Positions 48,330 to 63,200 of a stretch of DNA of 64,000 nucleotides are shown piece by piece. How positions within the stretch are numbered: the first letter of the stretch is position 1; every line of letters begins with the position of its first letter. The translations under genes were made by a program, and so were the position numbers. Location: contig VZRN01004657.1 of NCBI GenBank assembly GCA_013397935.1, positions 1,430,908-1,494,907 on the forward strand. The letters run 5' to 3'. Under the pieces are notes generated by a model. It saw only the letters and a program-made list of their open reading frames with translations. It was not told where the DNA came from and ran no database searches. Source of the stretch: Dasyornis broadbenti. Its lineage: Eukaryota > Chordata > Aves > Passeriformes > Dasyornithidae.

Positions 48330-50450
48330 ATCAAAAGCTAGGATTTCTACTAGGTGCTCATGTTCCAGAGTGTAATTTCTAAATGTAGTATTTAGGTCTT
48401 CCTAAAACTTTGAAAAAGATTACTCCATGACTGAGAAAAAGGACAAAAACATAACTACAAATTCATGAAAATTGATTCAATGAAATAGTTGTCTGTAATT
48501 TTTTTAAAGCTAGGTTTGTACAGAAATTTAATTTGTGGATCAAAAAATGCAGTAGGTAGACAATGCCTCAACATTATCTAAACCGAGCATCTTACGTGTA
48601 ATTGGTTGCTGTAAAAATAAGTCCTCTCATATCACAGATTCTGCCATTACAAATATCCAGAGGGGTTTTTTTGTTGTTTTTTTTGTTAGGCAAAAATTGG
48701 ATTTGTTTTTTTTTTTGCGTGAAAAGACCAGCCTGTCTTTTAACATTATGTGTAACTCAGACACATTCTATTTTATCTAAACTAAAAACAACTGAAATGC
48801 AAAATCAACCAAACTCTAGTATGTTGGTTGTGGCTGCTGAATGTATCATTGCTTTAACATTAGCACAGTGATTTCTATATTCAATCATTTGTAAATTAAA
48901 TCTGCATTCCTCAAACCAGAAATTCAGAGCTAGTGCATCCTTAGGATCTTAATCTCTTTTTGTTCCTTCACTTGTTAAAGTGAAAAAAATTGATGGGTCT
49001 GTTGTGAGAGGGAGAAAGGTATTAATGCGTGTGAGAGGTTACCATAGCTATGATCATTGCAGAAAAACATAGGAAAAACTAATTGTTGTTAGTTCAGAGC
49101 ATAATTTATGGTATACACAGTAAAATATGGGGAGGAAAAAAAGGTAGTGAATATTTTTTCACTGTACTTTTCTCAACAACTGAATTACTTTTTGTACCTT
49201 CATTAAAGTGTCAGCCCTTTTGGAGAAATATACCCAAGATTGTATTCTGTGAATACACATGATCCAAATTAAGGAACCTGCATACTGGTACTTCTGAGCA
49301 AGCTTATGGGATGTTGGGCTTTGCTACTGAAGTCCTTCAAATGTTACATAAAATGCTTTCTCTTTTAAGAGATCTGTTTTGCACAATAATTTCTCCTAAA
49401 GGATAGTAGAAAGCAACCTCCCTTTCACTCAGTTTCTGTGAGATTTCAAGTGTCTGTTTTCTACTTTCAGCTTTGCTAGAACAGTTCTCATTCATTTCAA
49501 TATGATCAAACAGTGCTTTGTTTAGTTGGCATGACCTTTCCCTTGTCGGGCTTCCTTCCTTCTACAGAAAACAACATTTATTCTGAGGTACACATTGACA
49601 ATTTCCATGCTGAAACCTAGGGATTAAGAGTTCACTAAAGTTTTATTCCAAGGGAGGAAGGGGCAAGCTGAGCTATGGGTTCCGTATTTGTGTTTTATGA
49701 TAATACATGCCACTGTGCAAGTGGCATGACAGCAGCCAGGTGGCTGTATTGGCCTTTTATCCACAGCAAAACAGCATCAACCCCAATGTGCAAATCACAG
49801 ATGGATTTCTAAACTATTGTGTGGCCTGAGCATGCAGACAACATCCACAGCATGTATTTTTGTACAGTTTTCTTTCCAGGTTTTTCTATCCAGTTAATAG
49901 GGTCTTGGAAATGAAAGTGTTTAGTATACCAAATGAAATTAAGTTGATTTGTGCGATTCTTTACGCAGTATTAGGTAGTGTTTTCATAACTGAAGAGCAG
50001 AGGAAGATGGTAAACATAATTTTATCTATAATGTAGCTGGTTTATATTTTCTTCTGATCAATAGAGTAAATATAATTGATATATTTAGTAGCTGCTCAAC
50101 TGAGATATTTTACTTTTCGCTTGACTCTGGTTTCCTGCAGATTGCTATTAATATGACATTTCTCTTTACATTTTGGAGAAAGTTTATATTGAGGAAAGTT
50201 CAGTAAAAATCTAACATTTCTAATAGACAGTTTTATAGTGAATTATACTGTGAGTATTTGAGTATGCTTCCTTCCTAAAAATCCTTTAAAAAAATTCCAG
50301 AATTAGCAGCTTTCTTGTCAGGGATTGGAGTGTGCTTGAGCTGTGTCTTTCACCTCAGCTCTTAGTTGGATTGCTTAGATGTATGGGATCAAAGCAACCA
50401 CCGTATTAATGGCAAATAATGTAAAAGTATTTTAAGATGTGTAACAAAGC
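48330..50450. other. Unique AT-rich DNA, nothing recognised
   Basis: No gene or repeat recognised. It contains T-rich low-complexity stretches (48660-48720). Confidence 0.6.
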
Positions 50451-50454
50451 CTGT

Positions 50455-50650
50455 TGCAAGAATCCTGTCCATTCAGCCTCTCCTTCATCCACTTCACGAT
50501 CTGCTTATGCAGTCCACACTTCATCAGCTATTCTCTGAGGATCTTTTGTGAGACAGTGTCAAAAGCCTTTCTAATGTCAAGATAGACAATATCAATTGCT
50601 CTTCTGTTGTCTGGCAGTATCAATAGTAGCTGCTTCCTGGCTGAAGATGA
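50455..50650 (-). mobile_element. Old CR1-type RT fragment, minus strand
   Basis: The minus strand reads RRAIDIVYLDIRKAFDTVSQ (the YLD..KAFDTV block of non-LTR RTs) at about 50620-50561, followed by a stop, MKCGLHKQIVKWMKERLNGQ and DSCNRLC. CR1 has the equivalents YLDFSKAFDTVSH and KYGLDEQTVRWIENWLNGQ. It is more diverged from the standard avian CR1 than the other copies here, so it may belong to an older subfamily. Confidence 0.82.
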
Positions 50651-50965
50651 AATTTGTAACAGAAGAACTTCTGTCCATATTTTTTTTTTAAATAATCCGA
50701 AGTGAGAAATAATAGAGTATGAGAGTCACTGTCATGGTGGGCTATTGAGAGAACTGTTAGGCTGTAGCTACCCGATAGTTTTTTTTCCTGGGAGATAAAA
50801 ACTGTAATGTTGGAAGCTCAGTCTGATAAAAAGGAACAAATCAGTGAAGACTGAATAAATATGTACTCAAGAGGAACTTGAAGAAGAATTGCCTCTAACA
50901 TTATTAGTGTGTTCTGGGAGTGACTTTTGTTTCACAGCCAGACAGTAGAGAGGCAGGAGTTGAGC

Positions 50966-51292
50966 TCAGAATCCCAGAATGGTTGATGTATCTGATGCAA
51001 CCACCCTGCTTAAATACGGGAGCTGTTTTCCGGGGACAACATTGGAATTACTTTGTAGATCTTCAGGGCTGAAGACTCTGCCAGCTCCCTGGGTACCTTG
51101 CTCAGGTGCTCAGTCACTGTCTCAGCAAAGATTGTTTTCTGAAGTTCATACAGCATCTCTTGTATTTCAGTTTGGACCCACTGCCTCTGGTCCCATGACT
51201 GGGCACCAGTGAAAATAGCCTGTCATATTTTTTTGTTACACCTTCCTTTCAGGTATACCTTCCCCAGCATTCCTTCAGGTATAGGCATTAAA
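50966..51292 (-). mobile_element. CR1 3' end fragment, minus strand
   Basis: The plus strand reads TCAGAATCCCAGAATGGTTG ... ACCACCCTGCTTAAA ... CAGTTTGGACCCACTGCCTC ... TGGGCACCAGTGAAAATAGCCTG. This is the reverse complement of the conserved CR1 3' untranslated region (CAGTTTGTGCCCATTGCCTC, CTGGGCACCACTGAAAAGAGCCTG). The tail end lies at 50966. It is not continuous with the RT fragment at 50455-50650. For a minus-strand element the 3' end would have to lie on the lower-coordinate side of the RT, so these are two insertions. Confidence 0.88.
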
Positions 51293-51299
51293 AATGGCT

Positions 51300-54200
51300 T
51301 TATGCCATTACATACTAAGTGTGTAGTTGCACATTTGCACAGTTTGAGTTCAGTGGTCAACCAGTGTCACTGTAATAGGACAGCAGTCCCACCCTGACCT
51401 GGTCCTGCTTAGGGTTCCTCTTGAGTTAGAAGCTACATCTGCTCACTGAAGCGTAAAAGTAATGACACTGAAGCATTAATATTATGGCTTGGTTGAGTTC
51501 AGTTGGCTTACCTTCCACTTGGAAAGACATCAGAATTAGGCTAAGGTAAGCAGTGGGTACACAGTCAGGAGGTAGTGAGTTGTGGAGGGGAAAGGAGGGA
51601 AAGAGCCCTTATGTTTGATAGCAGAAAACTATTAATTCAGTTTTTTAGTAGGGCAGAAAAATTACTCTCTAATAAATGATTCTGAACAGTGAGAGAATCA
51701 AAGCGGTTAAATTTAGGAAGGAGAAGAGTATGTAATGATTACAGAAGAAATACAAGTTTTAAAATCAGGAAGCTAATTACACTGTCAGTTTATTGGGTAT
51801 CTTGTAAGTGATTTATGTCTTAATAAAATATAAGGCAAGTATGTGAGTATTTAAACATAGTTAGAGTTTCAGGTACATTGAAGTTAGTTTTGCTAGTAAG
51901 TCTATATTTTTAACAGTGTTTAAATATTACTGAGATATATTGCAATAGCATAATGTACTACTTTAATGAAAACTAAATTACCTATCTTTTGAAAAATTAA
52001 CAGTAACCCAGTTTTCAGGATTACTGCTTTAAAAGCAGCTGGTTGTCCACTGTATACACAGTGCAACGTAAATTTTTGTCACTCTTTGGATAGGCAAATG
52101 TCCGTGGCTGTTCTTGGATTTACATCAGAATTTGAAGTAGCAACTCTCTTACAAGTATTCTGATTTTGTAATGAGACATTGGCTCACTTTGTTGTAATTC
52201 CTCTGTACAGAGCCATACTTTGTTCATTCAGTAGTTTAGTTCCTTGCCTGCCAAGAAGATCCTGATGAGTTCCAGTTTTCCTTTTGAAAAACAGAAGCAC
52301 TTGAATACTGCAAAACAAACGTGCTTTCAAAATGATTACCACTAAGTGCTGCCAGAGTGCCTGTTTTCCTTTGTCCACTTCATGGTAAAATACAGTGTAT
52401 TTATACAAAAGGCTTTCTATGGTAACTTAGCTAGATGCAGGTAATATTTAAGAAATGGCTTCACCATTTCACCTGTGAAACTCTTTTGAAGAGGAGTGGT
52501 TATTTCTAGCAGAGCACTGTCAATTGAGACAGTATTTCAGGCAAGTGGTGGATCTTACAGAGCACATACAAAGCCCTGAGGATTCTCAGTTCTAGCAATT
52601 CAAAATCATTGTGTTGGTTGGTAGTCATGTAGATTTCATACTTTAGTGTTGTGTAGTGTTGCTGGAGAGGACTTTGTGAAACAGTGAGATTAGTTACGTC
52701 TACTGTGAAACTTGAAGCTTTGGCAATTTTAAGGCAATGTAGCATTTGTAATACTGCTGTATCAAATAGTGGAGTTTTATACAAATGAATAGCAAAGACA
52801 GAAATTTGTATTAGTAGAGTAAATGCAAACACTGGCCGAATATGTCAAGGTTAGTGTAACATTCATTTAAATGAACCTTATTTTTCAGTCCTTTAGGTTA
52901 TCTGAGCAAGAGCACTTAATTCCTAAATGGTGTGGTTTTTAGTAACAGTTGATTTATGAGTGATTTTAATGTTTTGATTATACTAGGTACACTTGGAGTC
53001 TTTTGTGTATATTATTAAAAGGATCTATCAGTAGATAAGAAAATAAACAGAACAACTAAAATTATAAAAACAATGGTGTGTTTTCTTTTTCTGTTTCTCT
53101 GAACCAAAACTGTAGGGAGTTTTTAACATCAGATTATGGTGACTTGCTTGACCTGTGCTTCCAACCATTCCATTAGAAAGGAATTCATGAACCACTTTAG
53201 TCTCAGAGTACAATAATCACTAACACAGGGATATCACAAACAGAAATATGGCTTTATTCCCAGAGGCAGTATTGTATTTTGGAAACAAGACAGTGTGCAT
53301 TCCCTTGGAGAAAAATGCATTTATGTATTAAATAATTATGGCAATTATATTGAAGCTCTTTTTCAGTATCAAGTATCTTTGTAATACTGTTTTTCGTGCC
53401 ATCTGTAGAAGCATATATGATGCCTTAGATTTCATCACCTCAGGATGACACATGCTACGAGGAAAAAAATCAAACCTTTTCGTTTATGTGATTTCTCTTG
53501 TGTTTTGTTCTTACAAGTGGCATTTAAGACTAATCATATTTTTAAGACGTAGAATTCTGATGGATTTGCAGTTTCATAATTCTGAGGTTATAGGTGGTAG
53601 GTGAGCAGATGTATTTAAAATGGTCGATGATTTGATTCAATTGATAATGCTTTCTCTTTTGAAGCCACAGTAATGCTCTTTTTTGGCATGTTGTTTATTT
53701 CAATCTGCTCATTTATTAACATTTCTGCCCAAGAGAGAGGCCATTCACTCTTGTTTCTATAAAATGTGTGGTCTCTATATCCATTCTCTCATATAAACTC
53801 AGGGTTTATATGAAATCTCTTACCTAACAACGTTTTCTAATCCTGTCCTCTTTTTTAATCTGTGCTCAGATGTAGTATAATAACTATGTCTATACTGAAT
53901 TCCAACAACTGTTCTTTGGTTTGACATATTTTGAAGTCTTTGAGTCCTCCATGTATCCTCCTTTATGTTCTAGTTCTGTGGGCTGCTTTGGGACTTCATA
54001 CTCCTCCCTGGTTTTGCCCTCAGTCTGGTTAATCAAGTCATATTTCCTATCCATCTCTAAATTATTCTTATTGTTTATTTTTTATGACAATGGATTGTTT
54101 TTATCTGTCTCTGCTTTCCCCTATGTAAAAATAGTGACTGACTTTGTTTTTTCTGTTTTTTTTAAAGAAAGGAATAATTTTCCTGGACCTTATTTTTCTG

Positions 54201-57200
54201 AAGGTGATTCTTTACTGCAGTGTGCAGTACGTCAAGTGCATTTAGTGTTGGAATTGTCACACTATATTGCTTTTATCAGAGACTGATGTCTGGGAAGAGC
54301 TTTGTAAAGTATTTTTTCAAGTTCTCTTTCTCCATTCATTTTCATAATTTTACTGGGTCTTACTTCCCCTGTTACTCTGTGTTTATTCTTATCTTTCGCT
54401 ATTGTTTTTTTCTGATTTTGTTTTACTTACTCTTTCATATTTCTGCCAGCCTTTGTTAAGACCTTGTTAGCATTCAATGTCTTCTGATGTCTCCTCTCCT
54501 CTTTACTTTGTGGTTTTGTATATTTTCTTTCTTGCTTTTTAAAAAAAATGCGATTTTATATTGTGTTACTGTTTTTGTGAGCTTCATCAACATATGTTCT
54601 CTTCAATATATCAGCCTTCTCTGATGTTCGTATATACACCTACAATTCTGAAGTGGGGAGCAAAAATAAAAGAAAGATATTTCCAGCTATGATCTTTTTC
54701 CTCACTTTTTTGTTGTTTTGTTGTTGTGGTTTCCTGGGAGAATAACACTTAGCCTAAATCTACTTCTATGTTTTGTCCAGTCTACTAGTATTCCTTCCAT
54801 AAAGGTAATGGGATCAGGAAGTGATTGTAGATTTTTCACACGTCTCTTCTGCATCTCTGACACTTTATGTATTATATAACACTGACTGAGATTTGATAAT
54901 GTGTTAAACCTAAATTCTAGTCACTAGCTGTTTATTCATCATGTTCATTCATGTTTTGACAGGAACTGGAATTTCAGCAAGGCTCTGTAGTAGGTAGTTG
55001 CAGGGCTGCTGCTTTTGGGGTTTAATTTATTTATTTTTAATCTATTTTTTTGACTGTGCTTCATATACAATAATAATTCCAAGGGTTAAACGTTTTCATT
55101 TGTGCTGCCTCCCTTGTAGTGATTATCAGTATAGGTTGCAAACACTGTCTTACCGTCTGTAAAATGTTTGCTGTAAAGTGTAAATTACAGTGAAATGGTA
55201 TTTTTACCATTAAAATATATTTTAATTTTTAAAAGAATCCCTACAGTCCACATTACTAGCTATTGAGGTGGTTTGGGTTAGCGTTAATTTTTCTTCTTTT
55301 TTTTTTTTTTTAATCTTAGCTCTGACTCATCAGAAAGTATCTTCTGTCTGGTTGTTTTTTTGCAAATTTAGGTATGAGACTATTCACAGTACTGAGCCTA
55401 TGAGAGAGATAGAGAGGGATTTGTTTTTTTGTCTGCCTCTTTAGGTGTTTCATTCCACCCCTTCTTCTGAATTGTCCCGTTAATCAGATCCAGCACACTA
55501 CAGCTTATTTCAACAGAAGCACAAAAATATTGGTGTTTTTTCTTCCAATGGCTTAATCATTGCTTTATAATTCATTTTTCTGGGTGTTGTGGTTGAAGAA
55601 TTTCAGAACATCATTTTTTATTACTTTTCAGTGGAATTACTTGTTAGAAAGAGTGCTGTTGTCCTTCATTTATGGTAAGACAGAACTATAATATGTTAAA
55701 CTTCTATTATTCTTCACTTTAGAAGAGTCATTTTGCTGTTGTATTCAAATATCCTAACTTGAAGAGTTATTTTACATTAGCATGAATATAAGTATCTGTA
55801 TCAAAACAAAAAAAAATTATGTATGAACTATGTACTGTGAACTTTATCTCCTTGGGTCATTCTGCTTTGTCTTCACATTTTCATTCAGATTCTATGAAAA
55901 ATATTAAGATAAATTTTGTTTTCTTCTTAAGACAGCATTTTAGTTTCAAAAATAGGAGTTGAAAATGTAGTTTGGCAGGAAAAGTGTGGTTTTAGTTCAC
56001 AGTTTCTTGGAATATGTGTAATGTCACCCAGAAGAAAATACTGACGTTTGGAATGTAATATGCTACTGCTGACATGTGGTACTACACACACCTGCCCAAT
56101 TCTGTTGTACTGACAGAAAATACAAATTGAGCTAAGTGAGACTTCTTACAAGCCTGATGATAAGATTTGAGTAAGAATATAGTTATGCAGCTGAAGTCTT
56201 TGATAACAGAGCTCTGAAGCCAGAGTCAATGCAGTTGCTGGCAGTCAGTGTTAAATAGAAGTGTTCTGGAAAATTGAATATAGAGTTTGTTATTTTTTAT
56301 CATTCTTTATGGTTTGGATTCTAACACTATTACTAGAACAAAACCTATACTAATACTACTATCAATCAACCAGTTTCTAACATTCAACCCTCTTCTGTGC
56401 AATGTTGCAAAACCAAAACCAACCAAAAACTAGCTTATCCTTGAGCTATGAAAACAACAACAAAGTCTTTGAATCAGATATTTGATATACTAAAGGTTAC
56501 GTCCACAGAGATTATAGAAGAAGATGCATTTTGCCAAGTAATTTATTTCATTGTTCTTTGCCAGTGAGATGTACTCTGAATAGATTCACAAACAATTTGC
56601 ATTTCATAGCCTTTCATTGCATAGTACAGCATGGCTTAATTTATTTATGGTTAGAGATAGAAATGTTTCTGCTTCATATTAATGCTTCAAAAGGATACCT
56701 ATTTAATTTATAATTACTTTGGAGAAATAAACTCTTTTCCAGGAAATCAAAATTCTTCTAACATGGATGACTATTGATGCTATTGAAAAACTGTCCTATT
56801 TTGTGTCTGTATTCATTTAAGGTATAAAATAAGCAGCTAGTTCTACCATTTTTTGGTGCTCGCTGTACAGTGTTTATCACATGGACCATTGGTTAACTGA
56901 TAGGCTGCACAGGTATTTAGGGTTTCCACTAGTCCTTATTTCCACACAGGTGGTATGAAGAAGCACACATGCAAATAATTGATTTAAGGCCAAAATATTT
57001 AGAGACAGGTGCAAAATATAATAAAGTGAATAAAATGCATTGATACTTCTCCCTTCAGAAAGCTCCAAATTAAATTAACAATATTAGAAAAAAAGGAAAT
57101 GCCTTCATAATACTTCTTTTTTTTCAACACTGTCTATTAGCCTGTCTGGTATATTAAATAGAAAGCAGTTTATAAAGCCCTTGTATCTCTGATATTGCTT

Positions 57201-60200
57201 GGTTCAGGTCTTTTGAAGAAAAATAGGCACAAGTACATGAATTTGATTTGAGCACTAGAGGAAAATTTTGTTGAGTGTTGTTTCATGCTTTGAAATAGTT
57301 CTGAAAATTCCAATCAAATTTTTAAAAAAGAAGGAAAAATAGTTTCTTTGCTTTTAAAATAATTAGAATTTGTATTTTTATTAATATGAATTTATCATTT
57401 TTCCCCAGGTAACTATCCAGGTAAGAAAATATTTTCCCATTCTCACTCCTATCAGACTGTTTATTGTTAGTAAAGGCAATTTCCTTCCAGTTTCCACTGT
57501 TGCTTCTGGTGGGTTTGGCAGGGGTGAAATCTGAAACCCTTTCTTCATGTCATTATGTGAAATGAATTTTAAAATTTGTATTAAGATTTCTATAACTGTT
57601 TTTTTAGTGAAACCCCTTAGTTTGGTCCATCAGGCTAACATATGGTAAGCATTAAAGTTTGTGATTCTGACTCAGATTTGATAAAGTTTGAAGTAAATGC
57701 AAACTAATATTTTTTACTTTTAACAAAAGAGGCTCCTCTTCTCTTACTCATATTTCTGAAACTAAAAACCAGGTTTTCTTACATATTTTTGACTTTTTTT
57801 TCAAAATGTTGGAACTTGACTTCATCCTGCAAATGAAAAATGTGTTTGTGAGAATGGTGGGTTAGGTAATGTTGATTATATTGAGCTGTCTTTGGGAAAA
57901 GAACGTGGATATACGTTATCCGTGTACATGGTTGGTGGTTTGGAGCAGAGGGGGACCGGTGGTCATCATCTATTTTTTTCTTTTCTTTCTTATCTTGATA
58001 TGCATGGAATTTCCGTCTACTGAGGCTGTAAGCAACACATTATTTCTGAAACTGTTTAAGCAGTTTAACACACCACACTCTCTTGCTGTGGCAAGGGAAA
58101 GCCCCAGCAAAGTGAGCAGAAGGAGAAATGAACCAGTAGTTGATGTCCTGACTGGACTGGGCACTGTTTTCCTCCCTCAGCTGCCTTGCAAAAGAGCTCA
58201 GGATACCAGCAGTTCACCACTTTTCCCGTAGATTTTCTTGAGTTAGAGGAATATAACTCCTTTTTTAGAAAGAAAAACCTGAGTAATTTATGTTAATGCT
58301 TATTCCCCAGCAAAACAGTCATTCTTGCAGCGAGATAATGAGAAGAAATGGTCAGGAAACACTCTATAATATAATAATTTATTGCTCTTAACTCTTTTGA
58401 AGTACACAGATTCATTTATATGGTTGAGCTCCATACACAAAATAGCATTAAGAAGGTAAATGACTTGTCCCATAGGCCAAATGAGTTCCAAAAAAGTTCT
58501 GTATATTAAATAATTCCTAGGTGCCCTTGGAGACCCACGGGAAACAATATTGGTTCACAGTTTTAGCAGTGTCCACAGTATGTGTTTTTTAAGGGATAAG
58601 CTGTTGGGTTTTAAACATTTTCTGTTTTCAGCAGTTTTAATTAAAGGTGTTTTAATATTAATACCAGTTATTTTTATTCAAACAGCTTTATTTTTAAGAA
58701 TGCATTTTTTCCATTTAATTTGATCTGGTCTCACTTTTCTTTCTCACAGACTAGCTGAATGTGTAGTCTAAATGGAGTTTCCTTAAAAAGTATTCATAGC
58801 TCTGTGGGAATGAATTGAAGAGTGAAAGAAAATTTCTGAAAAAGAAAAGGAGCCAAAATATTAAGATGCTAGAGGGGAAATGGAAGTTATAAAAAGGCCA
58901 CACCCAAACCCAGTATTCTAATAAAGAGAATTACAGTAACTTGCATGTCAGCTACAAATATTAGCATCAGATGACTTGTTCATAATAGCTTTTATAGAAA
59001 CCAATAAATTTGTTTTCTCCTAGTGTAAAGGCAAAAAAATACCTTTTTCATTAGGATTTTTCATTTCAGTTTGGTTGATTTCAATAACCTAGCTAACTAA
59101 GGATAACAGGAAATACGCCCTTGTTTTATTTCTCTAAGTGCTGATGGTGATTTCCAGTCCCTATGTTGAGACCTGCTAGAAAAATTCAATTTAATCATGT
59201 TTTATTCTTCAGAACCTTATAAAACTCAATTAAAAAATTCAGACAGAGGGGTTTTTTATAAATACTATTTGTATCCATGGACTTTAAAAGATGCTTAGCA
59301 GATATTTCTGGTTTAATACTGGATTAAAAATTCAGATTCTGTGTTTTCTTATGGCCAATGCCAATCTGTCCTGGAAGAAAGGTGTTATAATAATGAAAAG
59401 AGTCACAGCAAAATTCAAGTTTAGCAATACAGTAATGTTTCCAAACTCAATACCTTTAACCTACCTCTCTTCACAGCTTTTATTTGGAGATCAGCTAGCT
59501 CGTGCAGTTTTGACAGATTCCTCCTGTTATTTTCAAACTCAGAAACATTGTCTTTTTTCCCCCAACTTTATATATATATATTTGTATTTTAAAGGTTCTT
59601 TAATGACAGTTGCTACATTTTTTTCAGCTCCTAGATTATCTTCTTCTGTAATAGTCTAAATTATTTGGAAGCAAGCTTCTGAAGATGTACTTAATTTTCA
59701 TCTGATGACTGCTTATAATAATGAAAAGGTGCAAGATTAATAGCATCTTGCTTTTTATGTATACTTTTTTTTTACTTGCTGTTGAGGAATGCCATGGAAT
59801 ACTTGTCTATAGGAGTGTATTTTTTTAAAAAGGCTTAACAATAACTGTGGGAAAGAAAAAAAATCATGATATCCATTGTGTTTGGACAGTGCCCAGTTCA
59901 GTGGGGTTCCAAACTTGGAGATCTCTAGATGTCACCAAAATTATGTAATCACAGGTCTAGCTTGAGAGTATATGGGGCTGCTTTGCAGAACTGCTGGCGG
60001 CCAGTGGCTGCAGAGCAGCATCTGTTAGTCTGTATACATTTTTAAAAGTGCAGTGCCTTAGAAGGGATAAAAAAATCTGAGGAACAGATATTTTATAACC
60101 TTGTTTTGGAAATTCTGGTTAGCTGCAAAATGAGCAAAAGTCCTGTGTCTTAACTGTCAACAGCCAGACCAGGAAATACAACTTTCAATTGTATTCTTTG

Positions 60201-63200
60201 TTGTGGGATTGATCAAAGTAAGATGGTTAAGAGTTCTGGTATGAGGAGAATTATTAGAATCAGATGTTTAAGAAGCCAAGGGGCATCTTCAAGTTCAAGA
60301 AGAGCCGAGTGTCAGGCAAGGGCAGAATCCACATTTACTGTGACACTAAGTTAGAATAATAAAGTTGCAGAAACTAACAGTAAAACCTGAAAGTTTTGAC
60401 CATGCCATGTTGTATTGTTAGAGTTCATTCAACAGTCTACCACTCTCAATTTTCCAGGATACAAAATTGTACTTTTTTGTATGACCATCCATGTGTGTTA
60501 TATTCACCTCAAGCATTCATATTGTGAGCATGTGAAGTTTTTATTATGCTTTAATCTCTCTCAGTTTAAGCTCCAGAAGTTAATATTTGTTTAGTCCTGC
60601 TTTTTAGGAATGCTATTGTTAATTAACATTTTTAAATCCTTATTTTCTGATTTGTGATAGAAGTTTTAGTTTTATTTTTAGCATTAAGCAGATTCAGTGA
60701 ACAACTTGTAAGGACTGTATACACATATTGTACATAAAAGTGTGTATATAAGTGTACTAGTCTTCCAGCTTCTAGAATGAAGTTGGATATTAGTGTACTG
60801 CACAACAATTTAGGACAGAAAATGGAAAAACAACATTACAGTTAAAAGGGAAAGGTTGTTATATGCTACAGCGTGTGTTGATTCAGCTTGGAGTTGGGAT
60901 TGGGATACTAAATTTGGTAGATTCAAGAGGGGGAGGGCATGAAAGGAAAGAATCTGCCTTTTAATTAAATCTGCTGTGTAGCTGGATTAGACACACTGTA
61001 AATACACAGATGCCAATGTAGAAATTGAATGTTAGAATTCAATCTGAACGTAATCTCGAATGATGCTTACTGCTTATACAGCTTAGTCAGGCTTTAGTGG
61101 CATACTTGATCCTTAATTCCTGACTTTGACAACTGTTTCTAGAAGAGATACGATTTTCAACATTCTCCTGCAGCCAGTTTTTGACACACAACCATTAACT
61201 GAATGGACTTGAGGATGAGAAGAAATTGTTACATTACAGATAAAGCTATGTACTTACCGTCTCACTAAAAATGCTTTGTAGTTTCTATCAGAGAAAAGAT
61301 TTTCAATATTCAAATTCAGGTTCAGGGGTAATAAGTAAGAGAAGAGCAGTAAGAGAAGTAGCAAAGTGGGCTTCCCTAAAGCACTATTGCAAATACTGTG
61401 TGTATCTGTGTGTATACATATAATTAACTAAAATTAATAACTTTTTATAATGTGTCCAAGCCGTATCATGTGTCTTAAAGCTGACTCTTTGATTCCTTGT
61501 TGCATACTTGCTTCAATAAATCACATACACAGTTATTACCTTTTAGTACAATTTCTACCTGAAGATAGGCTGCTTATATATGATATATTTAGCATTGAAA
61601 TGACAAACATTTACTGGTATGGAAAGAGCAAAAGGAGCAACTCATTAGGAATGCAAGAGCTTGTGTTCAATGAAGCTAAATCTCAGGCTTCACCATTTCG
61701 GAAAGGAAAAACTGAAGTAGTTTCTTCTCTGTCAGACTTGTGCCCAATGTATGTCAACAATAAAGGACCATTAGCACAGAGAATTTAACTGTTAGATTTT
61801 TGTCTGTAAGGATAGGCGGAGGTTTCTTGCAGGCATACCTGTTACACAGCGCGGACACCCACAGGTGACAGTGAGACTGATGGTGTAAGTCTGGTGAACA
61901 GGATACTGAGCAATTTCCATGAAGCTCAAATGTTCAAGAAACACAATAGTAGCATTCTTTTTCATAGTTTCTGTTGAGTCATTTTGTAGAAATTCAAAGT
62001 ACAAAAACTTTCATTAAACTTGATTGGTATTTACAAAACTGTGTGGAAACCCTGCATTTCCCTATTATATTAAATATTAAAATTCTGTAACAAAAAGCAG
62101 TTTGCATAAAATCTAGGATGATACATCTTAGAGAAAAACCTGTCAGATCTTTCCTTTGAAGGCCAGTGCACAGGTGTGAGAGTGTCAAATCAACACTGCT
62201 TATATGATAGCTTGTGATAAAAGTACCTGGCAATGTGCTGTAAAATACTGAAGTGTTTGCTGCTTTTCTGACCTTCTGAGGAACTGTGGTTGGTCTCTGT
62301 TGTTTTTCCAGAAAAACAAGTGCCTGTCTGTGCTCTCCACTGTGGTTAATACCCTGTAAGTTGCTTCCCGTGCAGCTCTGGGTTGGTGCTGCTGGCTCCT
62401 CAGCAGTTACAAGGGATTTAGAGAAACACTCTGCCACAAGAACTGAGGCTTCTAGCCCTGGCAGCAGCCTGCACTGCCTCTAGCTTCGAGAAATGGTACC
62501 TAAGTAAACCCAAAACCAGCTACTTCGGATAAGTGATAGCGCCCCTTCTGTCAACTGAATCCCGTATTTTTTTTATTAAATAGGACCCATTTCAGCAATC
62601 ATGCTTCATAAGCCACTTTGGTGCTTTTTTGTTTCGGGCTGAGTGCATTGCCCCAGAGGTGACTGGAAAAACCTGTCTGCTATGCTAGGCATCATGCTGA
62701 AATAGCTCCTACGGGTGTATTGCAGATTCTGCAGGTTATCCTTGAAATGCTGAAATGTGGTGTGTCTGTGTTCCTAACACAGTTACTAAGGAATTTCAGA
62801 GAGAAATGATAAAAAATTCCTGGGTATTTTCTGTGTGAAGAACTGTGAAATGATAGAGTGTGTCTGTGTTTTAAGTCTGAATAAACCATTATTAAAATCT
62901 AGTCAAATGTTGCTCAAGGATCAATTCCAGAGTCGGTGTTAAGCCCATACTTTGTGACTGAGCTGAACTGAAATGTTGATTTTAGTTCATTATTTTTTCT
63001 GAATCACTTTTTATGAATGCACTTTATGAGATTGCATGACTCTAATTTCTGAATTACATTTTTTTTAATCTTTGGAATAGCCTGCATATTCTCAGTAGAG
63101 GTGAAAGTATTTGGTGACATGTCAGGAGGATTAGAATTCATTTCATGGTGACTGTCAAGCCTTTGAAATTTGATTTTGTTCTGCACATACAGGTAAAATA

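Noticed and set aside
57869..58231. 120-codon plus frame, and a minus frame with a signal-peptide-like stretch in the same bases
   Set aside because: Both strands are open because of local composition. The minus frame starts at GTG, not ATG, and no homologue was recognised.
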